NCBI GenBank assembly: GCA_023392395.1
Contig: JAEVZE010000216.1
Coordinates: 1-11,128, forward strand
DNA: 11,128 nt
Source: Bacillota bacterium
GTDB taxonomy: Bacteria > Bacillota > Clostridia > Christensenellales > Aristaeellaceae
Reading direction: 5' to 3'
Part shown: piece after piece, positions 1 to 6,972 of the stretch
Layout: the number at the start of each line of letters is the position of its first letter
Numbering within the stretch: position 1 is the first letter of the stretch
Translations under genes and position numbers: made by a program
The notes under the pieces: generated by a model
What the model was told of the DNA's origin: nothing
Database searches by the model: none
Seen by the model: only the letters and a program-made list of their open reading frames with translations

Positions 1-5
1 ACCCC

Positions 6-34
6 TTTACAGGCCGCAACTTCTGCGCTATACT
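6..34 (+). promoter_or_regulatory. sigma-A type promoter of the ROK/transketolase operon
   Basis: A -35 box TTTACA (6-11) and a -10 box TATACT (29-34) are separated by exactly 17 bases. Transcription would start near base 41. This places the ribosome binding site (GAGGG, 59-63) and the ATG at 70 in a leader of about 30 bases, and it rules out the in-frame TTG at 40 as a useful start. No clear inverted repeat for ROK binding was seen around it. Confidence 0.72.
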
Positions 35-69
35 TACTTTTGTCAATAAATATATCACGAGGGAAAAGT

Positions 70-1158
70 ATGGGAAAAGCATTCCTTTCGCACGCGGACG
101 CGGCGCGGCTGAACCGGAACATCGTGCTGCACTATGTAAAAGACAGGCAGCCGGTTTCGCGTACGGACATTTGGGATTCCATGAGCATCAGCCGCGCATC
201 GGTGACGCAAGTAATCCGGCAGCTTCAAGAGTCGGATTGGATTGTGGAAGCGGAGGAGTGCGAGTCCAACGGCGGGCGAAGGCCGCGAAACTTGCGCTTC
301 AATGACAACGCCCGGTTCGCCTACGTATTCGAATGGAACAGGCACAGGATCTGCTTGGCCAACATGGGCGGCGAAATACTCGAGAGCCGGACGCTGTCCT
401 TCCCGCAGAGCTGCACGCCCGCCGCGTTCTCCGCCATCGTGTCGGACGGCATTCAGGCGCTTCGCGTGGCGCGGCCGGTCGAGCCGGACAGGCTTTTGGG
501 CCTGGGGCTCGCGCTGCCGGGCCTGATCGACTCGCGGAACACCACGGTTCTGTTTTCGGTGGAGCTCGGCTGGCGCGACGTGGACATCCGCCGCCTGTTT
601 TCCGAGTCATTCGGGCGAAACGTGTTTCTGGAGCGGACCGGCAATGTCATCGCGCTGGGGGAATACGTGTCGGGCGCGGCGAAGGGCTTCGAGCACGTGC
701 TGCTGGTGCTGATGGGAAACGAGGGTATCGGCGCTTCCGCGGTGGTGCATGGCGACTGTCAGCACGGCAGCAATTATATGTACGGAGAGCTGGGCCACAT
801 CAAGCTGTCCGCCAGCCGGGTGATCTGCTCCTGCGGCCAGCAGGGCTGCCTGGAAGCGACGGTTCGCGACCACCTGATGCGAAACGGCGGCCAGTTTGAC
901 TCGCAGCTGATCGACTACCTGTCCTTTGGCGTATCAACCGCGGTCAACCTTTCCGATCCGGGCATCGTGCTCCTGGCCGGGCGGCTGGTGCAGGGGCTGG
1001 ATTCCAAGTCGGAACAGGCGCTGCTAGCGTCGATCCGCGGGAAAATCACCAACGAGCGCTCCCGGTCGATGATCCTGCATCTGTGCGGGGACAACGCCGA
1101 TATGGGGGTAAAGGGGATGTGTGCGCACATATTCAACAATTGGTTCAGTGTGAAATAA
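70..1158 (+). CDS. ROK-family (NagC/XylR-type) transcriptional repressor
   Basis: The product is a 362-residue regulator with an N-terminal winged helix-turn-helix (about residues 13-78, ending in the typical wing GGRRPRNLRF) and a C-terminal ROK sugar-binding domain. The zinc/sugar motifs are intact: GELGH at 239-243 and the cluster CSCGQQGCLE at 253-262. The usual kinase motif ENDAN is changed to ERTGN (188-192), so the catalytic Asp is Thr190. This fits a sugar-sensing regulator with no kinase activity. I chose ATG 70 because GAGGG lies 6 bases upstream; the in-frame TTG at 40 sits at the predicted transcription start. It is the first gene of the operon, 34 bases ahead of the transketolase, so it probably autoregulates and controls the downstream transporter and enzymes. 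The effector is likely a sugar or sugar phosphate, but is not identifiable. Confidence 0.9.
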   Translation: MGKAFLSHADAARLNRNIVLHYVKDRQPVSRTDIWDSMSISRASVTQVIRQLQESDWIVEAEECESNGGRRPRNLRFNDNARFAYVFEWNRHRICLANMGGEILESRTLSFPQSCTPAAFSAIVSDGIQALRVARPVEPDRLLGLGLALPGLIDSRNTTVLFSVELGWRDVDIRRLFSESFGRNVFLERTGNVIALGEYVSGAAKGFEHVLLVLMGNEGIGASAVVHGDCQHGSNYMYGELGHIKLSASRVICSCGQQGCLEATVRDHLMRNGGQFDSQLIDYLSFGVSTAVNLSDPGIVLLAGRLVQGLDSKSEQALLASIRGKITNERSRSMILHLCGDNADMGVKGMCAHIFNNWFSVK

Positions 1159-1192
1159 GCAAGGCGCAATGTGCCGGGAGGTAGAGAAGAAC

Positions 1193-2005
1193 ATGTACGA
1201 TGAGTATCGGGAACTTGCGACAAAAGTGCGCGCGCACTGCCTTCGCATGACGCACCTGGGGAAGAGCGGGCACATCGGCAGCATGCTGTCCGCCGCGGAT
1301 ATCCTGGCGGTGCTGTACGAAAAGATCCTGAACGTCGATCCGGCGGACCCGAAAAAGCCCGACCGCGACCGCTTCATCCTCAGCAAAGGCCACGCGGGCG
1401 CGGTGGTTTACGCAACGCTGTGTGAAAAGGGTTTCTTCCCGCGCGAATGGCTGGATACCTATTATCAGGACGACGGAAAGCTGATGGGGCACATCAGCCA
1501 CTTCGTCCCGGGCGTCGAATTTTCCACTGGTTCCCTGGGCCATGGCCTCCCGGTGGCGGCGGGCATGGCGCTGGCGGCAAAGGAAAAAGGCCAGCGGCAC
1601 CGAATCTTCTGCCTGATGAGTGACGGCGATTGCAACGAAGGCTCCACCTGGGAAGCGATCATGTTCGCCGGTCAGCATCACTTGGACAACCTGACCGCCA
1701 TTGTGGACTACAACCGCATCCAGGCGCTGGGCTTCTCAAAGGACATCATCGACCTTGGCGACTTTGCGCCGCGCGTCGCGCCATTCGGCTGGGCGACCCG
1801 GTCTATCGACGGCCATGACTACGGCCAGATTGAGGCGGCGCTGACCGACCTCCCCATCTCCGCTGGGCGGCCTTCCTTCATTCTGGCCAACACCATCAAG
1901 GGAAAGGGCGTCAGCTTCCTGGAAAACACCGTCGCATCCCATTATCTGGCGGTCAACGACGAGCAGCTGAAGCAAGCCTACGCCGAGCTGGGGGTGAAAG
2001 CATGA
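1193..2005 (+). CDS. transketolase, N-terminal (TPP pyrophosphate-binding) subunit
   Basis: This is the N-terminal half of a split, thiamine-diphosphate-dependent transketolase, which moves two-carbon ketol units between sugars in the cytoplasm. The 270-residue product shows the family landmarks in order: SKGH (64-67), TGSLGHGL (112-119), the TPP/Mg motif DGDCNEG (144-150) followed by VDYN (171-174), and a C-terminal AxTIKGKGV region. The length is normal for split N-subunits. I prefer ATG 1193, which has GGGAGG at 1176-1181, over ATG 1169, which has no good ribosome site. Its stop overlaps the start of the next gene by four bases (ATGA), so the two halves are translationally coupled. The operon has no other pentose-phosphate enzyme, so the enzyme may serve a dedicated catabolic step (compare the split transketolases of sulfoquinovose or apiose breakdown). 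The substrate cannot be read from the sequence. Confidence 0.93.
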   Translation: MYDEYRELATKVRAHCLRMTHLGKSGHIGSMLSAADILAVLYEKILNVDPADPKKPDRDRFILSKGHAGAVVYATLCEKGFFPREWLDTYYQDDGKLMGHISHFVPGVEFSTGSLGHGLPVAAGMALAAKEKGQRHRIFCLMSDGDCNEGSTWEAIMFAGQHHLDNLTAIVDYNRIQALGFSKDIIDLGDFAPRVAPFGWATRSIDGHDYGQIEAALTDLPISAGRPSFILANTIKGKGVSFLENTVASHYLAVNDEQLKQAYAELGVKA

Positions 2006-2922
2006 GAAAGATCTTCAACAAAACGCTTCTGGAACTGGCCGAACAAGACTCGCGCATCCACCTCGTGCTGGCCGACATTGGGTACGGCGAAATCGAAGGC
2101 TTTGCGAGGCGCTTCCCGGACCGCTATGTGAATGTCGGCGTGGCCGAGCAGAACATGACCGGCATCGCCTGCGGCATCGCGATGGAGGGCGGCATCGCGG
2201 TCACCTATTCGATCGCGAACTTTCCGACGCTCCGGTGCCTTGAACAGATTCGAAACGACGTCTGCTATCACAACGCCAACGTCAAGATCGTCATCATCGG
2301 CGGCGGCGTATCCTACGGCCCGCTAGGCATCTCCCATCACTCCACCGAGGACATCGCGATCATGCGCGCGCTGCCCAACCTTGTGGTGATGGCCCCGTGC
2401 GATCTGCCCGAAGCTGAGGCGGCGACCCGCGCGATGATGGCCTACGAAGGGCCCGTGTACTATCGCTGCGGATATAAAGGCGAAAAGGATATCCACCATC
2501 GCCCGTTCGACTTCGAAATCGGAAAGGCGATCACCGTCGAGGACGGCGACGACTGCGCGATCCTCTTCGCTGGCCCGCTGGGCCTGGAGGCGCAGAAGGC
2601 GGTCGAAGCCGCGCGCGGGAACGGCATCCATTGCCGCCTGATCAGCATGCATACGATCAAGCCTATCGACCGGGCGGCGATCGTCGCCGCCGCGAAGGAG
2701 ACCGGCCGGATCATCACCGTCGAGGAGCACAACCTGTCGGGCGGGCTTGGAAGCGCCGTGGCGGAAGTGCTGGCCGACGAAGGCTGCCTGAATATAAAGT
2801 TCAAGCGGATGGCGCTCCCCGACGTCAACGTTCATGAAGTCGGTTCGCAGCAGTGGCTGCGCGCCTACTACCATCTGGCTGCGCCCGACATAGAGCGGCA
2901 GATCTATCAGATCTGCAAATAG
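2002..2922 (+). CDS. transketolase, C-terminal (pyrimidine-binding) subunit
   Basis: This is the partner half of the split transketolase: 306 residues carrying the pyrimidine-binding and C-terminal domains. The motif VGVAEQNM (45-52) contains Glu49, the conserved residue that activates the thiamine aminopyrimidine ring. SHHSTED (111-117) and the C-terminal EEHNLSGGLGSAVAEVL segment are also typical of this family and of the related DXP synthase. The separate N-terminal subunit and its GHGL loop favour transketolase over DXS. The ATG at 2002 overlaps the stop of the N subunit (ATGA) and has GGGGGTG six bases upstream. Together the subunits give 576 residues, somewhat shorter than single-chain transketolases, as is usual for split forms. 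A sugar ABC permease follows 35 bases downstream in the same operon. Confidence 0.93.
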   Translation: MRKIFNKTLLELAEQDSRIHLVLADIGYGEIEGFARRFPDRYVNVGVAEQNMTGIACGIAMEGGIAVTYSIANFPTLRCLEQIRNDVCYHNANVKIVIIGGGVSYGPLGISHHSTEDIAIMRALPNLVVMAPCDLPEAEAATRAMMAYEGPVYYRCGYKGEKDIHHRPFDFEIGKAITVEDGDDCAILFAGPLGLEAQKAVEAARGNGIHCRLISMHTIKPIDRAAIVAAAKETGRIITVEEHNLSGGLGSAVAEVLADEGCLNIKFKRMALPDVNVHEVGSQQWLRAYYHLAAPDIERQIYQICK

Positions 2923-2940
2923 AGCCTCTCGCGGGGCAAA

Positions 2941-2949
2941 GGAGGGGAG
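2941..2949 (+). promoter_or_regulatory. ribosome binding site that sets the TTG start at 2958
   Basis: GGAGGGGAG lies 8 bases before TTG 2958. The frame stays open back to 2853, but that would overlap the transketolase gene and add 35 residues of non-membrane sequence, so the TTG is the likely start. Confidence 0.75.
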
Positions 2950-2957
2950 CTCGCAAG

Positions 2958-3860
2958 TTGAAGCGGTCAAAGACCACCTTCGCGCTTTTGATACTGCCGT
3001 CCCTGCTCGTCTACTCGCTGTTCATGCTGATTCCGCTGATCGCCTCCCTTGGGCTGAGCCTGTTCGAATGGACAGGCTACGGCGCCAAGACCTTCGTAGG
3101 CCTGAGCAATTTCACAAGGCTGTTCAGCGAATATCCCTACAATGAGCGGCTCTGGGGCGCGCTGGGCAACAACGCGTATTTCTTCCTGATCACCATGCTG
3201 CTGCAAAACGTGGTGGCCCTGATCCTCGCGGTGCTGCTTTCCCGGCGGCTCAGAGGGTCGAACGGATTCAGGGCGCTGTTCTTCGCGCCAAGCACCGTGT
3301 CGGTGGTGATCGTCGGATATATCTGGATCCTGATTTTCAACCCGACCTGGGGCGCGCTCAACGCGCTGATCAAGGCGATGGGCTTAGGCTCCATGGCGGT
3401 GCCGTGGCTTGGCAAGGAGAGCACCGCGCTTTCCGCGATCGCGGTGGCGAACGCATGGCAGTACACCGGCATTCCGATGATGCTCTTCGTCGCCGGGATC
3501 AACGCGATCCCCGAGGTGGAATATGAGGCGGTCGACGTGGACGGCGGCGGCGGCTGGCATAAGTTCTGCTTTGTGACGCTCCCCAATATCCTGCCCATCG
3601 CGTTCGTCGTCACCACGATGACCTTTGTCGGCAACTTCAGTTCCTTTGAGATCATTTACGCGATGGAGGGCACGCTGGCCGGGCCGAACTACTCCACCGA
3701 CACGCTGGGAACCTTTTTCTACCGCACCGCGTTTGGAGCGCGCACCGGCTCGCCCGCCGAAATGGGCATGGGCGCGGCGATCGCGGCGGTGATGACGCTG
3801 ATCATCGGCGTGGGCGTGATCTTCTGGCTGCGTATGTACGTCCGGCAGTATGACGAGTAG
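2958..3860 (+). CDS. carbohydrate ABC transporter permease, MalF/UgpA type (CUT1)
   Basis: This 300-residue inner-membrane protein is one half of a sugar-import channel. The first membrane segment (about 8-36) starts right after the short basic N-terminus MKRSKTTF. Further hydrophobic stretches lie near 72-95, 107-128, 155-182, 210-230 and 270-292. The cytoplasmic EAA loop that docks to the ATPase is at 190-210: EAVDVDGGGGWHKF, then TLPN. It departs slightly from EAAxxDGA. Translation starts at TTG behind a strong ribosome site. The MalG-type partner follows 12 bases later. No binding protein or ATPase is encoded nearby, so the ATPase must be shared and the binding protein is upstream or elsewhere. 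Position after the transketolase and before the SDR suggests the transported compound is a sugar or polyol feeding those enzymes. Confidence 0.9.
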   Translation: MKRSKTTFALLILPSLLVYSLFMLIPLIASLGLSLFEWTGYGAKTFVGLSNFTRLFSEYPYNERLWGALGNNAYFFLITMLLQNVVALILAVLLSRRLRGSNGFRALFFAPSTVSVVIVGYIWILIFNPTWGALNALIKAMGLGSMAVPWLGKESTALSAIAVANAWQYTGIPMMLFVAGINAIPEVEYEAVDVDGGGGWHKFCFVTLPNILPIAFVVTTMTFVGNFSSFEIIYAMEGTLAGPNYSTDTLGTFFYRTAFGARTGSPAEMGMGAAIAAVMTLIIGVGVIFWLRMYVRQYDE

Positions 3861-3872
3861 GGGGGATGGATC

Positions 3873-4715
3873 GTGAAAAAACCCAGGCGAACGAAAGTCA
3901 ACGGGTCCGACGCGGCCACCTACCTTCTCCTGAGCCTGTATGCACTGATCATCGCGGCCCCGCTGCTTCTGATGCTGTCGACCGCGCTGAAAAGGAACAT
4001 CGAATTCATCAAAAGCCCGCTCTCGCTGCCCAAGGCGCTCAATTTCAGCGGCTTTACGCGCATCTTCACCGACGCGAACTTCCTTTTATACCTGCGCAAC
4101 AGCGCGCTGGTGACCCTAGTATCGCTGGCGGTGGCGCTGGTGTTCTCGGTATTGCTATCCTACGCGCTGGCGAGATTCCGCGGGAAATGGGTGATGCGCT
4201 GGTATTTCTTCTTTCTGGTCGGCATGATCATCCCGATCCGCTTGGGCGTGCTGTTTTTAAACGACATGCTCAACTGGATGGGCCTTCTCGATTCGCTGTG
4301 GGGCCTGATTCTGATCTACATCGCGATGACGATCCCGTTTTCGATGTTCATTCTGACCGGCTACATCAAGATGATTCCTCCGGAATTGGACGAGGCGGCG
4401 GTCATCGACGGCTGTACGACGTTCAGGATGATTTCTAGGGTCATCGTTCCGCTGCTCAAGCCCGCCCTCGCGACGGTCGCGATCTACAACTTCATGCCGA
4501 TCTGGAACGACGTGTACTTTCCGCTGGTGTTCCTGTTCGACAATTCCAAAAAGACCTTCATGCTGCACGTGACGATGTTCTTCGGTCAGTACAGCAGGGA
4601 TTACAACCTCATTTTCTCGGCGCTGACCTTCGCGACGCTGGTAAGCCTGGTATTCTACGCCTTCGGCAGCCGCTATCTGGTGCGGGGGCTGACCGCCGGC
4701 GCGCTGAAGGGATAG
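3873..4715 (+). CDS. carbohydrate ABC transporter permease, MalG/UgpE type (CUT1)
   Basis: The product is 280 residues and forms the second half of the channel encoded with the preceding gene. Membrane segments are visible near 15-38, 75-100, 108-130, 141-163, 195-220 and 248-265. The EAA loop is canonical (ELDEAAVIDGCTTF, 171-184), and the C-terminus YLVRGLTAGALKG is the signature tail of MalG-type permeases. The start is GTG 3873, with GGGGGGA 6-7 bases upstream; an ATG at 3866 is in another frame. The SDR gene begins 35 bases after its stop. The substrate is unknown, presumably a mono- or oligosaccharide or polyol. Confidence 0.9.
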   Translation: MKKPRRTKVNGSDAATYLLLSLYALIIAAPLLLMLSTALKRNIEFIKSPLSLPKALNFSGFTRIFTDANFLLYLRNSALVTLVSLAVALVFSVLLSYALARFRGKWVMRWYFFFLVGMIIPIRLGVLFLNDMLNWMGLLDSLWGLILIYIAMTIPFSMFILTGYIKMIPPELDEAAVIDGCTTFRMISRVIVPLLKPALATVAIYNFMPIWNDVYFPLVFLFDNSKKTFMLHVTMFFGQYSRDYNLIFSALTFATLVSLVFYAFGSRYLVRGLTAGALKG

Positions 4716-4750
4716 CGGAAACTGGATCGGGAAAGGATGCGACGAAAACC

Positions 4751-5521
4751 ATGAATCGTCTTAAAGGGAAAATCACGGTCATCACCGGCGCGGGCGGCGG
4801 CATCGGCCGCGCCGCGGCAAAGCTGTTCGCGGAAGAGGGCGCGACCGTCCTGATCCTCGAACTGGATTTGAAATCGGGCGCCGAGGCCGAAGCGGAACTG
4901 CGCGCGGCCGGGCATTCGGCGAAATTCTACCGCGTGGATATCTCCGACTGCGCGGCGGTCGAGGCGGTGTTCGCCCAGATAGAAAGGGACTTCGGCGGCG
5001 TCGACGTACTCTACAACAACGCCTCTGTGTTCTGGGGCAAGAAGGACGCGCCGCTGGATGTGCTGGACATGGACGTCTTCGAGCGGATCGTCCGGATCAA
5101 CCTGTTCGGGCTGGTCTACTGCGCCAAGTACGCGATCCCGCTTCTCAAGAAGCGGGGCGGCGGGTCGATCATCAACACCGCGTCCAGCGCCGGCGTGATC
5201 GGAATCCCCAAGTGCGACGCCTACACCGCCGCCAAGGGCGGTTCGGTGTCCCTGACCCGGTCGATGGCGGTCGAATACGGGCCGTTCAACATCCGCACCA
5301 ACTGCATAGCGCCCGCGGCGATCCGCACGCCCATGGTCGCCGAGAGCAACCTCAATGACCCGGAGTTTGACGAGCAGTTTTTCCTGACCCGCGGGACACC
5401 GCTCAGGCGCTGGGGCCTGCCCGAGGAGATCGCGCGCACCGCGCTCTTCCTGGCCAGCGACGACGCCGCCTACCTGAATGGCGCGATTCTCGTCGCGGAC
5501 GGCGGGATCACAGTCAGTTAG
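4751..5521 (+). CDS. classical short-chain dehydrogenase/reductase (SDR)
   Basis: This is a 256-residue Rossmann-fold oxidoreductase with the full set of classical SDR motifs: the nucleotide loop TGAGGGIG (12-19), NNAS (89-92), and the catalytic tetrad Asn117, Ser145, Tyr158 and Lys162 (YTAAK). The C-terminus ends ADGGITVS, as is usual for the family. The second strand ends in acidic residues (Glu37, Asp39), which favours NAD over NADP. It is the last gene of the ROK/transketolase operon. The most economical role is oxidation of an imported polyol or sugar, or reduction of a transketolase product. The ribosome site is weak (AGG at 4734-4736, 14 bases away), but there is no alternative in-frame start. 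The exact substrate cannot be inferred. Confidence 0.9.
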   Translation: MNRLKGKITVITGAGGGIGRAAAKLFAEEGATVLILELDLKSGAEAEAELRAAGHSAKFYRVDISDCAAVEAVFAQIERDFGGVDVLYNNASVFWGKKDAPLDVLDMDVFERIVRINLFGLVYCAKYAIPLLKKRGGGSIINTASSAGVIGIPKCDAYTAAKGGSVSLTRSMAVEYGPFNIRTNCIAPAAIRTPMVAESNLNDPEFDEQFFLTRGTPLRRWGLPEEIARTALFLASDDAAYLNGAILVADGGITVS

Positions 5522-5533
5522 ATTAAGTACTAT

Positions 5534-5546
5534 TTCAACCGTTGAA
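5534..5546. repeat. perfect short palindrome just after the SDR stop
   Basis: TTCAAC and GTTGAA flank a single C, 12 bases beyond the SDR stop codon. It could be a protein-binding site or a recombination core left with the recombinase remnant. It is too short and lacks the T-run expected of a terminator. By length alone it could be chance. Confidence 0.3.
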
Positions 5547-5603
5547 GGATCATGGTGCGAAATGGGGTGATACCCAAACTTGCTCAGAAAAGAGACTTTC
5601 TAG

Positions 5604-5642
5604 AGGCGGGCATCCCTGCCATCACATCAGAGCTGCCCGCCT
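5604..5642. terminator. possible bidirectional terminator hairpin between convergent units
   Basis: AGGCGGGCA (5604-5612) pairs with TGCCCGCCT (5634-5642), giving a 9-bp GC-rich stem around a 21-base loop. It sits between the end of the SDR operon and the stop of the minus-strand recombinase remnant, where a terminator is expected. The loop is long and neither side has a clean U-run (TTCTCCCCTCC on +, TCTAGAAAGTCTCTTTTC on -), so the call is tentative. Confidence 0.38.
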
Positions 5643-5654
5643 TCTCCCCTCCGC

Positions 5655-6140
5655 CTACGCTCCGACCGCCTGCCTGAGCGTGTCGTCGATCTCCCCTTCG
5701 AAGAAGTGGATGTACCGATTGTAGGTGATCTCCACGCTGGCGTGGCCGAGGAGCTTCGAGATGACCTTAATCTCTACACCCCGGGCGTACAAGTTGCTGG
5801 CGAAGGAGTGCCGGAGCGCGTGCAGGCCGCGGTGTTCCACGCTCGCCGTTTCGCAGGCCTTCTCCATCGTGGCCAACAGATGCCGGTAGCTGACGTGTTC
5901 GCTGGTCTGGGTGACAAACATGTAGGAGCAGCTGGGAACGGCCTGTGCCTTCAGGTGCTGGACGGCTTCCATCGCCCTGGCGTTGAGTGGAATTGTTCGC
6001 CTACCGGAAGCCGTCTTGGTGGTGCGCTGGACGATGTTCTTTCCGTCCACCCGCACCATGTTCTTGGTGACCTTAAGCGCGCGCTTCTCTTCATCGATGT
6101 CACTCCAATCCAGCGCCAGCGCCTCGCCGGTCCGCTTGGT
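5655..6140 (-). pseudogene. 5'-truncated tyrosine recombinase (phage/ICE-type integrase)
   Basis: Reading from 6140 down, 161 codons encode only the C-terminal catalytic domain of a tyrosine recombinase. It begins at the first catalytic Arg (TKRTGEALALDW) and continues with the beta-hairpin Lys (KTASGRRTIPL), HALRH, LGHAS and the nucleophile region TYNRYIHF. All catalytic residues are therefore present (Arg3, Lys42, His107/Arg110, His133, Tyr143 of the fragment). The SAM-like core-binding and arm-binding domains are missing, roughly half of a usual integrase. The fragment starts directly after the TAG stop of the amidohydrolase and is in the same frame. An internal ATG at 6059 gives a 134-residue frame, but it would lack Arg I and has no convincing ribosome site. 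I read it as the remnant of an integrated element; no att repeats, tRNA or other element genes were found. Confidence 0.85.
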
Positions 6141-6935
6141 CTAGGCGTTCAGTATCCGGGCAATGTTTCCGCCGAAAAGCTTGCCCTTTGTTTCCTCAGA
6201 GAGGTCCATTCCCTCAAAGCGGCGGATCGCCTGCGCAATCTTTTGACGATCGTTGTATGGGAAATCCAGGCCGAAGATCAGGCGGTCGTCGCCCACCAGC
6301 CAGATGAGGTCAAGAATCTGCTGATCGCTCAGATACCAGAAGCGATTCATGTCCCGGTCGCAGACGCTGGTCATGCCGGCGTAGACGCGGGGCTGCTGGG
6401 CGGCGTTGTTGAGCAATACGGCCACCGCGTCATTGAAAAAGCAGTAGCCGCCCGCATGCTCCAGGCTGAAACGCAACGCCGGGTAATGGAACGCAACCTC
6501 GTCGAACAGGAGCATGTTGTATTCACTGATCCGGTGCCAGTGAATCCCGGTATGAAACGAAATGAAAAGCCCCGATGCCTCGGCCCGCGCGTAGACGCGC
6601 CGGGCCTTTTCATTCATCAGTGAAAAGCGCTGGAAGGCCGGGTGCATCTTGATACCGCGCAGGCCAAGCTCGGAAATCCTGTCCACCTGCGCCTCCATGT
6701 CGTCCCGGTCCATGTTGATCACGCCGAAACCCGTCAGGCGGTCTTCTGATTGAATCGCCTTGGCGAGCCATGCGTTGGCGTCCATGTCCCCCACATAGCG
6801 CGAAAAGGGCGCAAAGGCGACGCACCGCGCGATGCCGCAATCGTCCATGACGTGAAGCAGATCGTCGACGGTCCCCTCTGGAAAGACAGAGGGCGGAAAC
6901 ACGTGGGCGTGGTGCGCGAAGATCTCGCGGCTCAT
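6141..6935 (-). CDS. TIM-barrel metal-dependent hydrolase (amidohydrolase family 2)
   Basis: The 264-residue cytoplasmic protein has the ordered metal-site landmarks of the amidohydrolase-2 superfamily: HxH at His9/His11 (HAH), GIKMHP (94-99), His128 in FHTG, His160 in LEHAGG and the late Asp224 in FGLDFP. Family members include sugar lactonases, decarboxylases and other C-O/C-N/C-C hydrolases, so the reaction is open. A lactonase or ester hydrolase acting on the imported compound is reasonable. I chose ATG 6935, which has GGGGGAA about 7 bases upstream; an in-frame ATG at 6950 lies within or before that ribosome site. It follows the PHP gene by 37 bases and is the second gene of the divergent operon. 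The natural C-terminus GNIARILNA ends in TAG, immediately followed by the recombinase remnant. Confidence 0.85.
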   Translation of the reverse strand: MSREIFAHHAHVFPPSVFPEGTVDDLLHVMDDCGIARCVAFAPFSRYVGDMDANAWLAKAIQSEDRLTGFGVINMDRDDMEAQVDRISELGLRGIKMHPAFQRFSLMNEKARRVYARAEASGLFISFHTGIHWHRISEYNMLLFDEVAFHYPALRFSLEHAGGYCFFNDAVAVLLNNAAQQPRVYAGMTSVCDRDMNRFWYLSDQQILDLIWLVGDDRLIFGLDFPYNDRQKIAQAIRRFEGMDLSEETKGKLFGGNIARILNA

Positions 6936-6972
6936 AGTTAATTCCCCCATAGTTCAAACTTTCAGGACGTCC

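Noticed and set aside
40..69. TTG 40 as start of the ROK regulator
   Set aside because: It coincides with the predicted transcription start, and the ribosome site at 59-63 is correctly spaced for ATG 70.
333..899. Plus-strand open frame of 188 codons inside the ROK gene
   Set aside because: It is a different frame of a gene with complete ROK motifs, is rich in Arg/Gly/Ala as shadows usually are, and has no ribosome site.
2853..2957. Upstream extension of the first permease to 2853
   Set aside because: It would overlap the transketolase gene by 70 bases and add 35 polar residues with no permease homology; TTG 2958 has a strong ribosome site.
5706..6623. Long plus-strand open frame (305 codons) over the recombinase remnant and amidohydrolase
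   Set aside because: It is antisense to two proteins with clear family motifs, shows no recognisable domain, and results from high GC content that removes stop codons.
6964..6972. GGACGTCC palindrome after the PHP stop as a terminator
   Set aside because: It is only an 8-base self-complementary word without a loop or T-run, and the amidohydrolase follows 37 bases later in the same operon.
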